A DNA stretch of 64,000 nucleotides from Limonium bicolor (GCA_023374045.1 CM041776.1:476025375-476089374), one strand, 5' to 3'. Positions 10,598 through 22,642 are shown, counted from the first letter of the stretch. Notes: a model not told the origin generated them from the letters alone. Numbers and translations: made by a program.

Positions 10598-11097
10598 NNN
10601 NNNNNNNNNNNNNNNNNNNNNNNNNNNNNNNNNNNNNNNNNNNNNNNNNNNNNNNNNNNNNNNNNNNNNNNNNNNNNNNNNNNNNNNNNNNNNNNNNNNN
10701 NNNNNNNNNNNNNNNNNNNNNNNNNNNNNNNNNNNNNNNNNNNNNNNNNNNNNNNNNNNNNNNNNNNNNNNNNNNNNNNNNNNNNNNNNNNNNNNNNNNN
10801 NNNNNNNNNNNNNNNNNNNNNNNNNNNNNNNNNNNNNNNNNNNNNNNNNNNNNNNNNNNNNNNNNNNNNNNNNNNNNNNNNNNNNNNNNNNNNNNNNNNN
10901 NNNNNNNNNNNNNNNNNNNNNNNNNNNNNNNNNNNNNNNNNNNNNNNNNNNNNNNNNNNNNNNNNNNNNNNNNNNNNNNNNNNNNNNNNNNNNNNNNNNN
11001 NNNNNNNNNNNNNNNNNNNNNNNNNNNNNNNNNNNNNNNNNNNNNNNNNNNNNNNNNNNNNNNNNNNNNNNNNNNNNNNNNNNNNNNNNNNNNNNNN
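10598..11097. other. Assembly gap, 500 N
   Basis: Exactly 500 Ns, a placeholder length, so the true distance is unknown. The left end of the CACTA-like element and the junction with the Tat-like leader are hidden here. Confidence 0.99.
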
Positions 11098-11261
11098 AAA
11101 ACTGATCTGATAGACCAGAACCGCAAAAAAAACAACAACACTCTTAAGAGCATGATGCGAAAGAATAAGAGTAATGTAGTATCAAAACTATTGAGTCATT
11201 CTCAGCATTAGGATAAGATCAAACAGAAAATGATTGGAGAAAAAATTAAGCGCTTTTCAAT

Positions 11262-11321
11262 GTTTAACAGCTGGGTTTGCTCTGCATCGGTGATAAAATC
11301 AGGACAGTATATCAAGAGACC
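11262..11321 (-). pseudogene. AlkB-homologue-like exon fragment
   Basis: The minus strand encodes GLLIYCPDFITDAEQTQLLN. The core PDFIT-D-EQ-LL resembles the N-terminal part of plant ALKBH6-type 2-oxoglutarate/Fe(II) dioxygenases, as I recall them. The frame then departs from the family and no donor site follows, so this is at most a short relic. A chance match is possible because it is only about 17 residues. Confidence 0.4.
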
Positions 11322-11403
11322 AATCATTAATTGAATACGGATGAGGTACAAAAGTATGGTAAATTGATGGGTTAGAGATAAATACTGGTGATTATTCACT
11401 CAC

Positions 11404-11508
11404 CAGCATGTGTAGAAGAAGATGATCTCATCGCAGCATAACTGAGATTCTGAATCTTCTTCTTTTGTATGGACACCTCCGCATCATCTTGGGAGTCTTG
11501 CTGTTCTT
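11404..11508 (-). pseudogene. Unidentified exon-like block with splice borders
   Basis: On the minus strand a 105-bp block is preceded by an acceptor-like CGTGCAG and followed by a donor GTGAGT. Its open frame reads about 34 residues, beginning EQQDSQDDAEVSIQKKK and ending MRSSSSTHA, acidic then basic then serine-rich. I do not recognise the protein. It is probably another captured exon of the CACTA-like element. Confidence 0.4.
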
Positions 11509-12042
11509 CTGCACGGGATCAGTGCAGATATCAGGGTGTAGAAGAAGAGCCCACTCACACGCCTGAGGAGATAAACAACAGATGCTGAAATAATATAATA
11601 GTAACAACTACTTTGCTACTATTGAGTAGTATTAGTTAGAGAAACAAAATGAGAAGTTTGACAGACAATTGAAGTGTAGAAGAAATACATTTATCTAAGG
11701 GAACTCAGTTTTAGCTTGATAAAGATGATCAGAAGCTAAATACTTTAAATTACTAATAATTTAAGGCTTACTAAGGCCCCCTCTAGAAGAATAACCCTGA
11801 CTGCTCTTGATAAGAAAAACTGTCTTGCAAATTGTAATGCAACTCAACAGTGGCTTCATTTTTTTTAATAATTCATTAAGGCAAAAAATTGCCATTAGAT
11901 TTTCCTCCATAGATCACAATCTTGCCTGTACTTCATTTCTTAGACAAAACTGTGATGATTCATTTTCCACCACCAGATAGTTTTATGTCATTTATATGTC
12001 AAGGGTGAACCAATAGAACGAATAAAATGGCAGTAAAACTCA

Positions 12043-12411
12043 TTAAGCTTGCAATGCAATGTGAGTTACTGAGCAGCAAAATTCAGATCCGTCATCTATT
12101 ACACTCATCAGTAGATGAAGATTAACAGAGGCGGCATATACATCCATATTCCTATCCTCAAGGAATCCATAGAATTTTGCAGTATATATCTGCTGCTGAG
12201 TAAAAGAGCGTAAATTGCAAACAAAAAAGAAAAAAGAAGCATGATGCATATTCAGAAGCAGTGTAAAACGAAAACAAGAAAAATCAATCACCTTCGCAGT
12301 GACAGAGTAGAAACCATTGTCATACGAGTCCTGAGCAAATGCCTTCCAATCTTCCACAGATGTCATCACATTCTGAGAACCACCAGAATAAGATGCCTCT
12401 GAATCTCTCAT
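12043..12411 (-). pseudogene. Unidentified two-exon gene fragment
   Basis: On the minus strand an exon (12292-12411) encodes a peptide containing SVEDWKAFAQDSYDNGFYS and ends at a donor GTGATT. A pyrimidine-rich intron ends at CAGCAG near 12190. The second exon (12043-12189) continues in phase with IYTAKFYGFLEDRNMDVY and runs to a stop. The join restores a sensible reading frame, which supports a real gene origin. The region just upstream also has an open frame in another phase (RYKALYERFRG), hinting at a frameshift. I do not recognise the family. Confidence 0.45.
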
Positions 12412-12785
12412 ACAAAGCCTTGTATCTCAACGCCAAACAACTCTAACAAACATTTTGCACAAAGATCGTCACGTCACTCACTCAAGTATAAGTGGACACT
12501 GTAAAGTAATTAGTAAACACCAAAAAGAAGATTTTACTGACATACTTCAGCCGCAGAAGAGACAGTTACTATAAACTGCAGAAGTGAGATTAAAGATTAC
12601 CTCAATGTCATTGACGACTGCAAAGGCACGAATGAAAAAATCAAGTACATAAAGCTTATGGATGAGAGGTTTGTCAGCAACTCCTCTGATGGCGACGAGA
12701 GATTCAGATCACAACAACTCCTCTGCATCGGTGATACACTACTGGAGATTCAGATCACAAAAAAATGATGGTTTTAATACATTAC

Positions 12786-12876
12786 CTGCATCAACCCCAA
12801 CATTTCACACTTCTTCACCAACTTTTATCATTTCTTGTTCAACACGCCCAGTGACAACAGTCCTCTCGCCCAGCAA
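12786..12876 (-). pseudogene. Mitochondrial-type EF-Tu fragment, downstream exon
   Basis: The minus strand encodes GERTVVTGRVEQEMIKVGEEV followed by a stop. This is the start of EF-Tu domain 2, whose consensus is GRGTVVTGR(V/I)EQG-IKVGEEVE. A GTAATG donor-like border lies at its 3' side. The in-frame stop and the GERTV for GRGTV change show it is not functional. It continues the exon at 13444-13679 on the same strand with a roughly 570-bp intervening sequence. EF-Tu carries aminoacyl-tRNA to the ribosome; the plant organellar protein is nuclear-encoded. Confidence 0.75.
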
Positions 12877-13443
12877 CAGTAAAATTTAGTATTAGGACAT
12901 AGAAGTTCTCATCTTGTATTACCCTAGAGAAGAACTTCAAAACAGTTCTCAAATTTCCAGTCACTTAAAAATACTAGAAGTAGACTAATAATACAGTAAA
13001 ATTCTTAGCTAAACAAATTAACATTTGGTAACAGATGAAATATGCCGAAAACTATGATAACTAGCAGAGGTTCAATCACATGAACCCAAATCGTGAGAAT
13101 GTCTTTAAACCTTACACAGAATAAAATTGGGAAACATCAAATCAACTTGGGCAACGGCCATTTGAACCCATGATTAATACATTTCTAATCCAAATTACTT
13201 GTTCTTTCTACCTCAGCATATTGTTTAGTGTTAAATATTCAATACAAAAAAAAAGATAATTTAATCATTCTGAAACTTCATAGACTCTTGTTACCCTTTC
13301 GGCTACAAGAATTTCAGCTTCTTCTTTACGTATTCATACTAATCAAGTTACTTTCTTTAATGGGCATAGAATCAGTTGGTAGAAAAGTAGTTTAGTGGTC
13401 TATAGAACTCACATAGAATTTGTTGATTACAACACCTTGTTAC

Positions 13444-13679
13444 CTAAACAGAAAAAACATCCTCAACTGGCATTAGGAACCATTTGTCATGTTGCCGAAC
13501 AAGGTCATGGATGTATTCATCTTCAATATCTATGAGCTTCAAGATAGCTTTCTTTCCTAAGTCTTCATTTGTTCCCTGCTAGGCTGATAAAGCAGGGCCC
13601 CTAATTAGTTCAACATTCATCTTAGGAGATACCTCATTTCTTATTAGTTCTTGCATAAGCTCAATCATCACGTGGAAGC
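13444..13679 (-). pseudogene. Mitochondrial-type EF-Tu fragment, upstream exon
   Basis: After an acceptor-like TTTCAG, the minus strand reads HVMIELMQELIRNEV, then [23 protein letters not shown], then [25 protein letters not shown], and ends at a GTAACA donor-like border. It matches the end of the EF-Tu GTP-binding domain and the junction to domain 2 (IRGSALSALQGTNEELGKKAI and PVRQLDKPFLMPIEDVF in the family, from memory). There is one premature TAG in the ALSALQGT motif. EEL to EDL and DKPF to DKWF are minor changes. Intron structure is kept, so the capture was from genomic DNA, not mRNA. Confidence 0.8.
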
Positions 13680-14100
13680 CTGAAAGAAGCAAAACGTGAA
13701 TGCAGTGATCCTTCTCTTAGCATAACCACATTTTCAGTAGATCATGGAGAACTAGTTTGTAGCAGAAACACTCATGATTTTAAGTTCAGGCAGTAAACTG
13801 ATAATGATTTTAAGTTCAGGTCAAACATTTCTAAGGAAAAACAAGCAACAAGCATTCGAAAATATGTACTATACTCATGGCACTAAAGAAATCAGAACAT
13901 ACATGTGCAGAGCCTAGCCAAAAAACACATTTCTTCATGGACGTTTTTTGAACTCAGAAAAAGAGCGATGTTGTTGATATCATAGATCATCCATTGGTCG
14001 AATCTCAACCCTCCTCTAGATCAATTCCCACCACTTTGATCTTACTTATCTATCTACAACTGGTTAACTAACTAATTTTTTCCGTTTATAAAATTAACAG

Positions 14101-14348
14101 ATGAAGGTGTTCTGGTATTCGACTACATTCAATCTGGAAATTTACAAGACATCCTCCACACGATAGTGCCTAAAAGAACATTCCCCTCTGATGAAAAACT
14201 AGAATGTCAATAGCTTACAACCTCGCCAAATCACACCACTATCTCCACGAAGAATGCTCGCCACACATAGCCCATGGAGACATATATACAAATATTATAC
14301 GCCGAGTCTTAGACCCACTGCTGCTGAGATTGGTCAGTTATGAGGGAG
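14101..14348 (+). pseudogene. Receptor-like kinase fragment, broken
   Basis: After an intron-like stretch ending TTAACAG at 14100, the plus strand encodes EGVLVFDYIQSGNLQDILH, the hinge region of a plant receptor-like kinase. A +1 frameshift near 14200 leads to SIAYNLAKSHHYLHEECSP and HIAHGDIYTNI, the catalytic-loop region (HGD in place of the HRD seen in most kinases). The sequence then diverges. It lies on the opposite strand to the EF-Tu pieces, so it comes from a separate captured gene. It is non-functional because of the frameshift and truncation. Confidence 0.7.
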
Positions 14349-14559
14349 AATAATATTGCACCCGTTCAATCCAAAACTGCAGATTCTTCAAAACTACACA
14401 TATACAGATATCATACACACGCGAGATGAATTTGTTACTGATGGATGCATTGATTGGTACCCCCATTGTTGATATAAACCAAAACTGCAGATTCTTCAAA
14501 ATTAGGGTTCTAGCTACCGGGAGAGACTAAAAATCATTTGAACCGACAAGATAGGGGAA

Positions 14560-14880
14560 CAAATTAGAGTGACCGGAAGAGTGTATTAAAGACTTACTTG
14601 TTCTCCTTCTTCAATCAACAGCAAAAGAGAGCAGTTTCTTCAGGTTCAGAGTCGCACAGGAGAAGTTTCTTCAAGTCCAACAGGGGAGAAGCGTCTTTAG
14701 ATTCTACAAGCTACAACACCGGAGAGCGGAATTTGTGAATTCGCACAAGAAAGCAGATCGATGAGCCCAGAAATGGACAGAAGAATTAAGCGGGGAAGAA
14801 GAAGCGGGGAAGGAGAAATTAAGGGAAACTTTGATGCCTGTATATTGTGAATATCGTAGATACATTAAGCGGAGAGCAGA
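14560..14880 (-). other. Leader-like exon with splice donor (5' UTR relic)
   Basis: The minus strand is purine/pyrimidine-patterned like a plant 5' leader and reaches GAACAA-GTAAGT near 14599, a strong donor. No start codon with a plausible frame is visible. It could be the first exon of one of the captured genes. Confidence 0.3.
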
Positions 14881-14892
14881 ATTTTAGAATAG

Positions 14893-15910
14893 GGATTACC
14901 AACGGGAAATCCCGTAGGTAAAAATAAAACTAAACGACCGCGTTTTACTACTTTCTTTCTTTTGTTGGCTTGGCCTTAGTATGCAGGCATTAGAAGTGTT
15001 AAATGCAGTCTTTTTTACCTACGGGAGCAGTCTGTGGGTAAATACCTATGGGATATTCCGTGGGTAAAAATAGTCTTAGTATATAGCTACTTATTTGTCG
15101 AAAACGTCATTTTATTTTTGATATTTTACCTACGGAATGCGTCCGTGGGTAAATACCTACGGGAGTTTTCGTGGGTAAAAGTGACCTTAATATATAGGTT
15201 ATTTATATGCTTACATAAGCTGTCGTTTTGTAGTAAAATTACCTACGGAAAATTCCGTGGGTAATTACCTACGGAACGTTCCGTGGGTAAAAGTAGCGTT
15301 AGTATGTAATAATTACTTACGTTTTATTTTAATATTTTTCCTACGGAATATGTCTGTGGGTAAATACCTATGGGAGTTTCCGTGGTAACATCGGCCTCAG
15401 TATATAGGTTATTTATTTGTTGAAAGTTTAGTAGTATAATTACCTACGGAAAAAGTCCGTGGGTAAATAGCTACGGGATATTCCGTGGGTAAAAGTACCC
15501 TTAGTGTATAGCTACCTATCTAGGCGTATACGCAGGTGTTTTATTTTAATATTTTACCTACGGAATCAGTCCGTGGGTAACTTATTTGGTTAAATATTTT
15601 AGAACACACATTACCTACAGAAAATACCGTGGGTAAATCTTGTATCTAAGTTTACCTACGGAAACGTCCCGTGGGTATCTATTGCCGCCAGTTTACCCAC
15701 GGAAATAGTCCGTAGGTATTTTTCGCGCCACTTGGTGTTGAGTCCCCGCGTGACTGCCCACGCCATTTACCTACGGAATTGTCCGTGGGTATAAATTTCC
15801 GGGGGTAATCCGTAGGTATTCTGTTGGTATACTCTTCCTTGATTTTTCCGTAGGTAAACCGTGGGTATTTACTTACGATTTCGGTCCCGTGGGTAATTTT
15901 CCGTGGGTAA
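14893..15910. repeat. CACTA-like subterminal repeats (TACCTACGGA/TCCGTGGGTA)
   Basis: About 17 inverted-repeat modules of the type TTACCTACGGA-N(3-6)-TCCGTGGGTAA occur in 1 kb. In the left half they come as pairs inside a higher-order unit of roughly 115 bp that also contains a TAGTATATAG(C/G)T segment; toward the terminus they are single and denser. Subterminal clusters like this bind transposase in known CACTA elements. Confidence 0.85.
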
Positions 15911-15926
15911 ACAACTTTTTAGTAGT
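15911..15926. repeat. Right terminus of CACTA-like element
   Basis: ACAACTTTTTAGTAGTA is followed by CCT, a candidate 3-bp target duplication that cannot be confirmed because the left end is missing. Confidence 0.45.
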
Positions 15927-16609
15927 ACCTCAATTAGCAGAAGCAACAACGAACTGAGGCAGCAGGCACAATCCACGCAGAGCAACAATCCGGACAGATC
16001 AACAGCCACTGATTAACCAAACCAATTGACACAAAATCAGAAACTGAAAAGAAGAACCCTAGATTATCCAAACCCCAAAATCTGCAACACCAACCTGATT
16101 CAAAGTGAAAGATCTCCACAATCTGCAGCAGTTCCACAGCCCGCACAATCACAATTCAACAGCGACGAAGCCTTCTGATTTAATCAAGAACAACGGCTCA
16201 AAATCAGAAAACAGAGAGAGAAGAAAACCATCAACGCAGACCCGAATTCCTGAACACAAACCTGAACCGATCAGAGAAACACAGTAGCAAGACCCTCCAA
16301 TTCGGTTGAAGCAGCAGCCTTCACGATCCTTAGCGACAGAGAGAATAGAGAGAGAGAAGAAAGGAAGAACGCTCGCTCTGAACGCACGATGACAACTGAT
16401 GGAGGAAGACTGATCGTGATGCAAAATAAATTAGGTGAAGAATAATTAAATAAGGCTCCCACTCCTTATTAATTAAAGAAAACAATTACCTTAATTGTTT
16501 TAATAGATGGACCTCCTTGCCCTCTGCAATTAAAACAATGCCGCCGGTGTCCCAACTGATAATAAATGATAATCCAACTTAGAACAACATTGCAACTGAT
16601 ATAATACAA
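15927..16609 (-). promoter_or_regulatory. Promoter/leader-like sequence of unknown transcript
   Basis: On the minus strand an AT-rich stretch (about 16430-16500) is followed by a CT-rich tract (CTTCTCTCTCTATTCTCTC near 16350) and about 400 bp of leader-like sequence running into the CACTA terminus. This could be the promoter and 5' UTR of a plant gene or of a Copia LTR, cut by the transposon. An open frame of 91 codons (16149-16424) has no recognisable domain. Confidence 0.3.
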
Positions 16610-19600
16610 GGTAGGAATTATACGGGTTATAACAACGCCCACGTAATCTACCATATTTTATTATTATTAAACTTTGGTTTAATCGGTTTGGGCAAACTGA
16701 AGCGTTTAGCTTCACTACGGAATACTATATAATATGCTCTGGTCAACAGGGTCTTAACCATACCAATGGTTTAGTCTTTGCGTCAAGATTCCTATATGAG
16801 TTTATTTAACTCATATTTAATTCAGTTCTAGCCTAATCGGCTACAAGGCATTAATAGCCATTCTGCTATACTTACTTGGTATATTATCTCCTAGCTAGGA
16901 CCCACTAGCTTCTGTTGCGCGACCCTGATAACTCGGGTTATTCACCCTTCTTGTTATCCTTAATGTGCTATACATCACCTTCTACTCCGTCGATTATGGG
17001 AATAAGGTTTACTAAACAAATGTGGTATTCTTTTACCGTGCTTGAACTCAACGAGTTTAAGATTTATAACCAGCTCTCTGGTAATCTACTGTGCATGCTA
17101 TTTATGCTTCCACGATTATTCATTAAATTCCTCCGACTTATTGTCGGGCTAGGTTAAGTCACTACTCAGTTGTAGTGCTTCCTTTGTTGTCAATAGCTTC
17201 TGAATTATACCGGTTCTTCTGGTTCAGTACAAGTGTCCTTTACTTGTATGACCTTGCATTTTCTATGCGTCGGTCCTAGTGACTTTCTTCAATCTCCTTT
17301 CACCTTATATTCCAATGGAATTCACGTCTTGTGATTATTAGTGTATTGTACACTCCTCATGTCTCTTTGGCCTTATGCCATGTTTGTTGGTGAAAAGAAG
17401 GATCCACTACGGTTTACATTTTCCGTATCCCTAGCCATCCCATTAGATCATTAGCTGGACAAGTGCAATACCAAAACACTCAGTCATACAGAGTGCAGAG
17501 GCGTAAACGCTTGACAGTAAGTCACTTATGTGATAGGAAGGGATATTTCTGCCGGTCATCTCGTACTTATACTCCGTGTCATTATCTACTACTTCCTCAT
17601 ATCGGTCGCTTGTTGCACACCGTATTCTTACTCATTATACAACATCGTTTTTATCTGTTTCTGTTACAGTGATAGTTTCTCTTTACTCATTGCCATTGTC
17701 ATTGGCACCATTCCCTTATGGTATGAATACCCTGGGGTTTCCAATGTTCGTGTGTATAACGGTTGTCGTAGCATACCACAATATTAATATCTTCCCAATG
17801 TGGAGATGTTCTTCCATTGTAGGTTTCGTGTGTAGGTTAGCTTACCTCACATTCCATCATCATTTATGATACAACTCACCAAGTATCTTGGTTGACCGAG
17901 GATGAAGTGGTTTATCGGGTTACAAGCTCTCTTGAGCGTTGGTCATTCATGGTGTGCAATGTGCACACACATTGATTGCTTTTGTCAACTATTATCTTCC
18001 TAGTGTCGAGCATCGGTTATAGGCTCCCGCTGTGCAGTTTTACTTTTGTATGTACATCACCGGGACATCCCAAGAAACTTCAAGGGTTTTCTGGTCCCGT
18101 TCACAATTGAGAGTATTCTATTACTGATAATTGAGAGTTCTTGTTGAGGGGTTATCTCCACTCATAGGTCTCATGACCAGGTTTACCATGTTGGTGTTTA
18201 TACAATGGTTCACCACATGCTTGAGTGCATATGGAGTATGCTTACTCCTTAAGTCGTAATGGTTTGGAAATCTAATTTCCTTATTCCATCGCCTCTTGAC
18301 AATATTCATAAGCATAGGCTTACTGTTATAATAGATGGAATCCTTTTCTAAGGTTCACATCATCACCGCATTGGTGGTCTTCGGTTAACGAGGGGTACCT
18401 TCCCTTGGGTTTCTCGTAGTGTCCAAATGTGGACTAGGCCAATGTTGGCATTATCGCGATTCTTATGCATCTGTGCTACCATTGCTACAGAAGGCATGAA
18501 GGTAATTAAAAGCTTGTCAACTGTATACTAGACTGATGCTCTAGTGACAGTGACACTAAGTTGGCCATTACTCCAAGCCACTCATAAAGCTGGGTTTGAA
18601 TTGATGGTCCAGTTGTTGATTTCTTGTCGTATGAGGCAATACCTCTTGCAAGTCTCGTTAACAAATGGTACAGGTTTTGCAACCGTTTAAGTTTATATAT
18701 CGTATTTGGGGTTTTACGGCTTCTGAGCCGTATTGCTGCAAGCTATGCCCTTCGCAAGCTGCTTATACGTGTTTCCATGCCATGTATACCCCATAGGTCG
18801 AAGGTATTACTAGGCTCCATGGTAAGTCGTGACATCACGCTTCCATTCATAGGAGACTCTTAGGCAATCTGGTGCTGATCCGTGCCTTTTGTAGACTAGG
18901 GTATTTCCTGTCAAGTGAGATCCCTTCGGTGTCTTAACCGAGTGCTCGTTCCAGCTCCTGTATTCTTGTCTTGACGCTTTGTTTGACTGTTGTTAATCCA
19001 GTCACCCTCAAGGATTGCTCCTGGGTGCTGTTAGATTATGCCGTTACATCTGGCTAACGTTTATGATATGTTATCACCATACCGCCTTGTGGTGTTGTAT
19101 TTAAGTTATTCCCTTGGGGTTATGACGTCTCCCATCCTTGGGTAGACTGTTTACACTTGCTCCTAGTGCTTGAGACTAGGTTTAGATATCCCTTCCAATG
19201 ATGGATTATATTTGTGGCAATCGTGTAATTGTTCTTAAGATCTCTGTCCCGTTTATTGAGTATCGTGGTGTTCACGTTAGGCGGTTGCCTTACCGTGTCT
19301 AGGCTGGGTGTACTTCCCAGCTATCACGTGTTTGTTTGATGTCCTTGAGACATATCCAATGTCTATACTTACTAGTTTGCGCTCTTTGCGCTCCCAGTTC
19401 TTATTCCTTACTTTCAGATGGGTTCTCTGAGTTCCTTTATGCTTGATTGTCTGAGGTGTCCAGCTGTTCTGGTTTGAATTCGCTCATGATCCGTAGAACG
19501 GAGTTGACTACCTCCCGTGTGTCGCACACTACATGTATACGTATGTGGGGTACCTTGTTGATACGTTACCACTTACCCAACTATATGTCGGGCCCACAAT

Positions 19601-20036
19601 CTCCTTCGGAGTGCGGTTGTCCCACATCCCGTAGCGGGTACACTCGTAGTGTTCGTCACACGCCTAGGTGAAGTATTCTGTTGCCAACTCATCTTGTATC
19701 ATTCTATGATACTCACCGTAATCATGTTGGTTCGGTTTTTAAAATCCAAGGGTTTAAAAGAAGGTTTGTGGTTTTGAAAGAAAACTTGGTTTGAAAACTA
19801 TGGTTCGGTGTTAAAAGAAGTTCTTCATGGCATAGCCATGTTCGAAATCTTGACCAAGTCCAGCTTCTCGCTGACTGGTATGTTCTAAATACAGTGGTCG
19901 GGCTGTCGGGCCTTTCCAAGGTTTCATTCCTCTAGTTTTTGGATGTTTATCCCTATAGTCGCTTCATCGCTGTCACGGTACATTACTATGTACCTGTGGC
20001 ATGTTAAAAGTCCTCCTGAATGCTCCCGTTATTACT

Positions 20037-20056
20037 GCACTTGCCGTGGCAAGTGC
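20037..20056. repeat. Conserved 9-bp palindrome, copy in A
   Basis: GCACTTGCC-gt-GGCAAGTGC, a perfect inverted repeat. The same arms occur in C (39157-39176) and B (59222-59241) with different centre bases. Confidence 0.85.
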
Positions 20057-21017
20057 GTGGTACTGGTGGTTTTTTGGGTAAACCGATAACGGTCACGGTA
20101 TGGTTTTCACTGGTTCTCGATAGTCTTGTTGACTCTTCCTTTGATCTTGTTGATCACTTACTTGGGTTAATTACTCTTTCGAGTAACTTCTTAGTAAGTT
20201 TGACATGGCTGTCATTGATCAGGGTACTTCTCCAATCCTTGGAGGTTCCCCTTTTGATTTGGTTATGTTGTTCCTTGTTGCTCGTTCCCACACGTTTGTT
20301 GTGGTTACAGAGCCTGAGTTGGTTTAGGCACTACGGTTGTAGTTGCATCAGATTATATCTTGTGAATGTTCTCGTAGCTGTCTGAGCTATGTTGGCCAGG
20401 TTTGTAACCTTTCTGGCATTGTAGTTTTGGAGTCAATCACTCCCGACTATGTCCTTAGCCAGCTAGCATACCGTTGGTGGTGTTGCTTGGCTATTACTGT
20501 TGTCCCGCAGACTTGTGTCTCGGGTTCCATTACTGCTCCTTTTCATTTCGTTGCACGGTTAGTGCTTCTTTTCCTGCTGCTGGTTGTTTAGCTAGGTTCT
20601 GCGACTGCTAAGCATGTCGCCCCATGCTGTTGTAAGTTGTAGCCTCCTAGTGGTTGGAGTGCTTATTCCACCGCTATTAAGTGCGGGTATTGTTTTCAAC
20701 CGGGATCCATCTCCGGGTCTTCCATTTCTTGGTATCTACTATTTGTCAGTTCTTGTCCACCGTGTGATTGCTTCACAACTGCCAGATCGGGTTTTTCCCG
20801 AGTATGAGAGGCTTTTCCTCTCTCTGGCGTCCTTTCCCAAGTTATACAGTGGGGCATGTGGAGGGCGGGTCTGGTATTGTAGGTATCCGGTACTCACCGG
20901 TAGTTCCTAGCTAGCATCCCTCTAATGCTAACACTCAGCCCTTAGCCCTAAGCTTCTAATTCCTAACTCGGTGTTTCCTAAACTCGGTATTTCCAGTCAC
21001 CAGAGCGATACTTCGCT

Positions 21018-21028
21018 CTCTGATACCA
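21018..21028 (-). other. tRNA-iMet primer binding site of element A
   Basis: The minus strand reads TGGTATCAGAG five bases after the LTR end, the standard iMet primer site of Tekay/Del and many other plant LTR elements. Confidence 0.85.
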
Positions 21029-22639
21029 CTTTTTGTAACACCCCTACCATTAATGCTGTGCTTACCGTCCAATCTCCTTACACATCAGATACACGCAGCG
21101 GATATATACTTACATAGTGAGGGTGATACAATGCCGTTAGTCACCCACGTGACTAACAAGGCTACTGCTACTACATACAGCATCGGTCTGATGGACCGGA
21201 ATCCCGAGTACTACACATCTATATTACATACTCCATTCATCAATCAAATACAACAATGCTCCATTCAATACTTACTCCTCCATAATTCATACAATATACT
21301 TAACCGAGTCTACTAGGATCCTTATACAATTATAATATCTCTTCCAAGTTCATACATACTCACTAAGAGTCTACATCTACCCATTCCTCACAACTACTTA
21401 CTTTCTAAGTACAAGGGTGTGTCGCTGGTCTCTTACCTTGGCCACATCCGCTTCGGGTACCTGCACACTAAAAATGTTCCCCCTAGGGGGTCAGCTTTCG
21501 CTGCGCATGATAACCTCATACCCCGCGTACTAGTGAGGGTACGCCGACCACTTGGTCGAATACATACAGTTCATTTTCATACAAACATACATGCATACAT
21601 GCTCTTACACACAATACAATAATACTTACGCAAGGCATACATACATACACTTCATTACATACAAGGAATACAATATAACCATCCAATACATACTTACCTT
21701 CTTCCGAATGCACATGCTCATTACATACACAGTATACGGTACTTGTTAGCTTCATTGGTCCACCCGGGTTAATCGGGTGGAGATTACTCTTTTACTCGTT
21801 ACTTCATACATACGCATACATACTCATACTCATACTCATACATACTCACTTACTCTTACTCTTACTCATGTTAAGTCGTCGGGACCTCCGGCCCTGGGGA
21901 CTACTCCGTCCCACCTCCGGGATTTACTTGACTCACCAATCCGGGATGCTACCCACTTAAGGGATTTGGGCCGCGGACCAGTTTAAGAGTCAGGAATTGC
22001 AGCCAACCTCTTGTGACTCCGCATCCTCACGCGTGGCCGAAGCTATATCGGACTTCTACTCATTCCAATTTACTCGCTTAAGTTAGGAGTTAGGTAGTTT
22101 GGAATTAGCAGAAGTCATTCATACAAGCCACATACACAATTACAATGCTCAATACTCATTTATACAAAATACAATACAATACTTAAGTACAATACAAGAT
22201 TCGAATCTCATTCATCATCATTCATACATTTCATGAATTATACAAACTAGTGTTCAAGACAATAAATATCTAGAACAACATAAGTCAAGCACAGGTACGC
22301 GCAATATAGTCCGATTCATGTATTTATCTTATTTAGGTGATCAAATAAGCACACAAATCGGGGTAACCAGATTAGGATACAGGGCATGAAGAAATCATAC
22401 CTTTCACCGCAGTACTTGTATCCCAACGTTCCTCCGGTGTTCACAAATCAAATCCTAGGATGTACATACAATTGAATGATTAATCTAACTATCATTAACT
22501 TAATTCGATTACTCTTACGTTTCCTAATTCATACTTACTAAGTCTTTACATTCTTTACACTTATATTCCATTTACTTTCTTTTCTTTACTTATCCATGGT
22601 TTACTTACATATATATACATATATACATATGTATAGGTG

Positions 22640-22642
22640 GGT

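Larger units (their letters stand above)
11098..15926. mobile_element. CACTA-like element with captured gene fragments (Pack-type)
   Basis: The right end is TTTTTAGTAGTA (15915-15926), the reverse complement of a TACTACTAAAAA terminus, one base off the CACTACTAAAAA type known in En/Spm elements. About 1 kb of subterminal inverted-repeat motifs lies just inside it (14893-15910). The interior holds exon-like pieces from several unrelated genes in both orientations, each with splice-like borders and disabling changes. This is the pattern known as transduplication. No transposase was seen, and the left terminus is probably in the gap. A different superfamily with similar subterminal repeats cannot be excluded. 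Confidence 0.5.
16610..21033 (-). mobile_element. Element A internal region (non-coding, truncated)
   Basis: On the minus strand this begins at the tRNA-iMet primer site (21018-21028) and runs to about 16610, where similarity to element B stops just before B's inner PPT-like site (62726). The 3' UTR and 3' LTR of A are missing. Long stretches are clearly alignable to B and to C, including the palindrome at 20037-20056 and the block near 17480 with GCAGAGGCGTAAACGCTTGA. No gag, protease, RT or integrase motif was found on either strand. Confidence 0.7.

Noticed and set aside
10536..11153. 205-codon frame across the N gap
   Set aside because: Almost all of it is undefined sequence.
16149..16424. 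91-codon frame resembling a signal-peptide protein
   Set aside because: CT-rich leader-like DNA gives hydrophobic/serine-rich frames; no homologue recognised.
21018..21033. Possible tRNA gene at the TGGTATCAGAG sites
   Set aside because: Only the 3'-end complement of tRNA-iMet is present beside an LTR, that is, a primer binding site.
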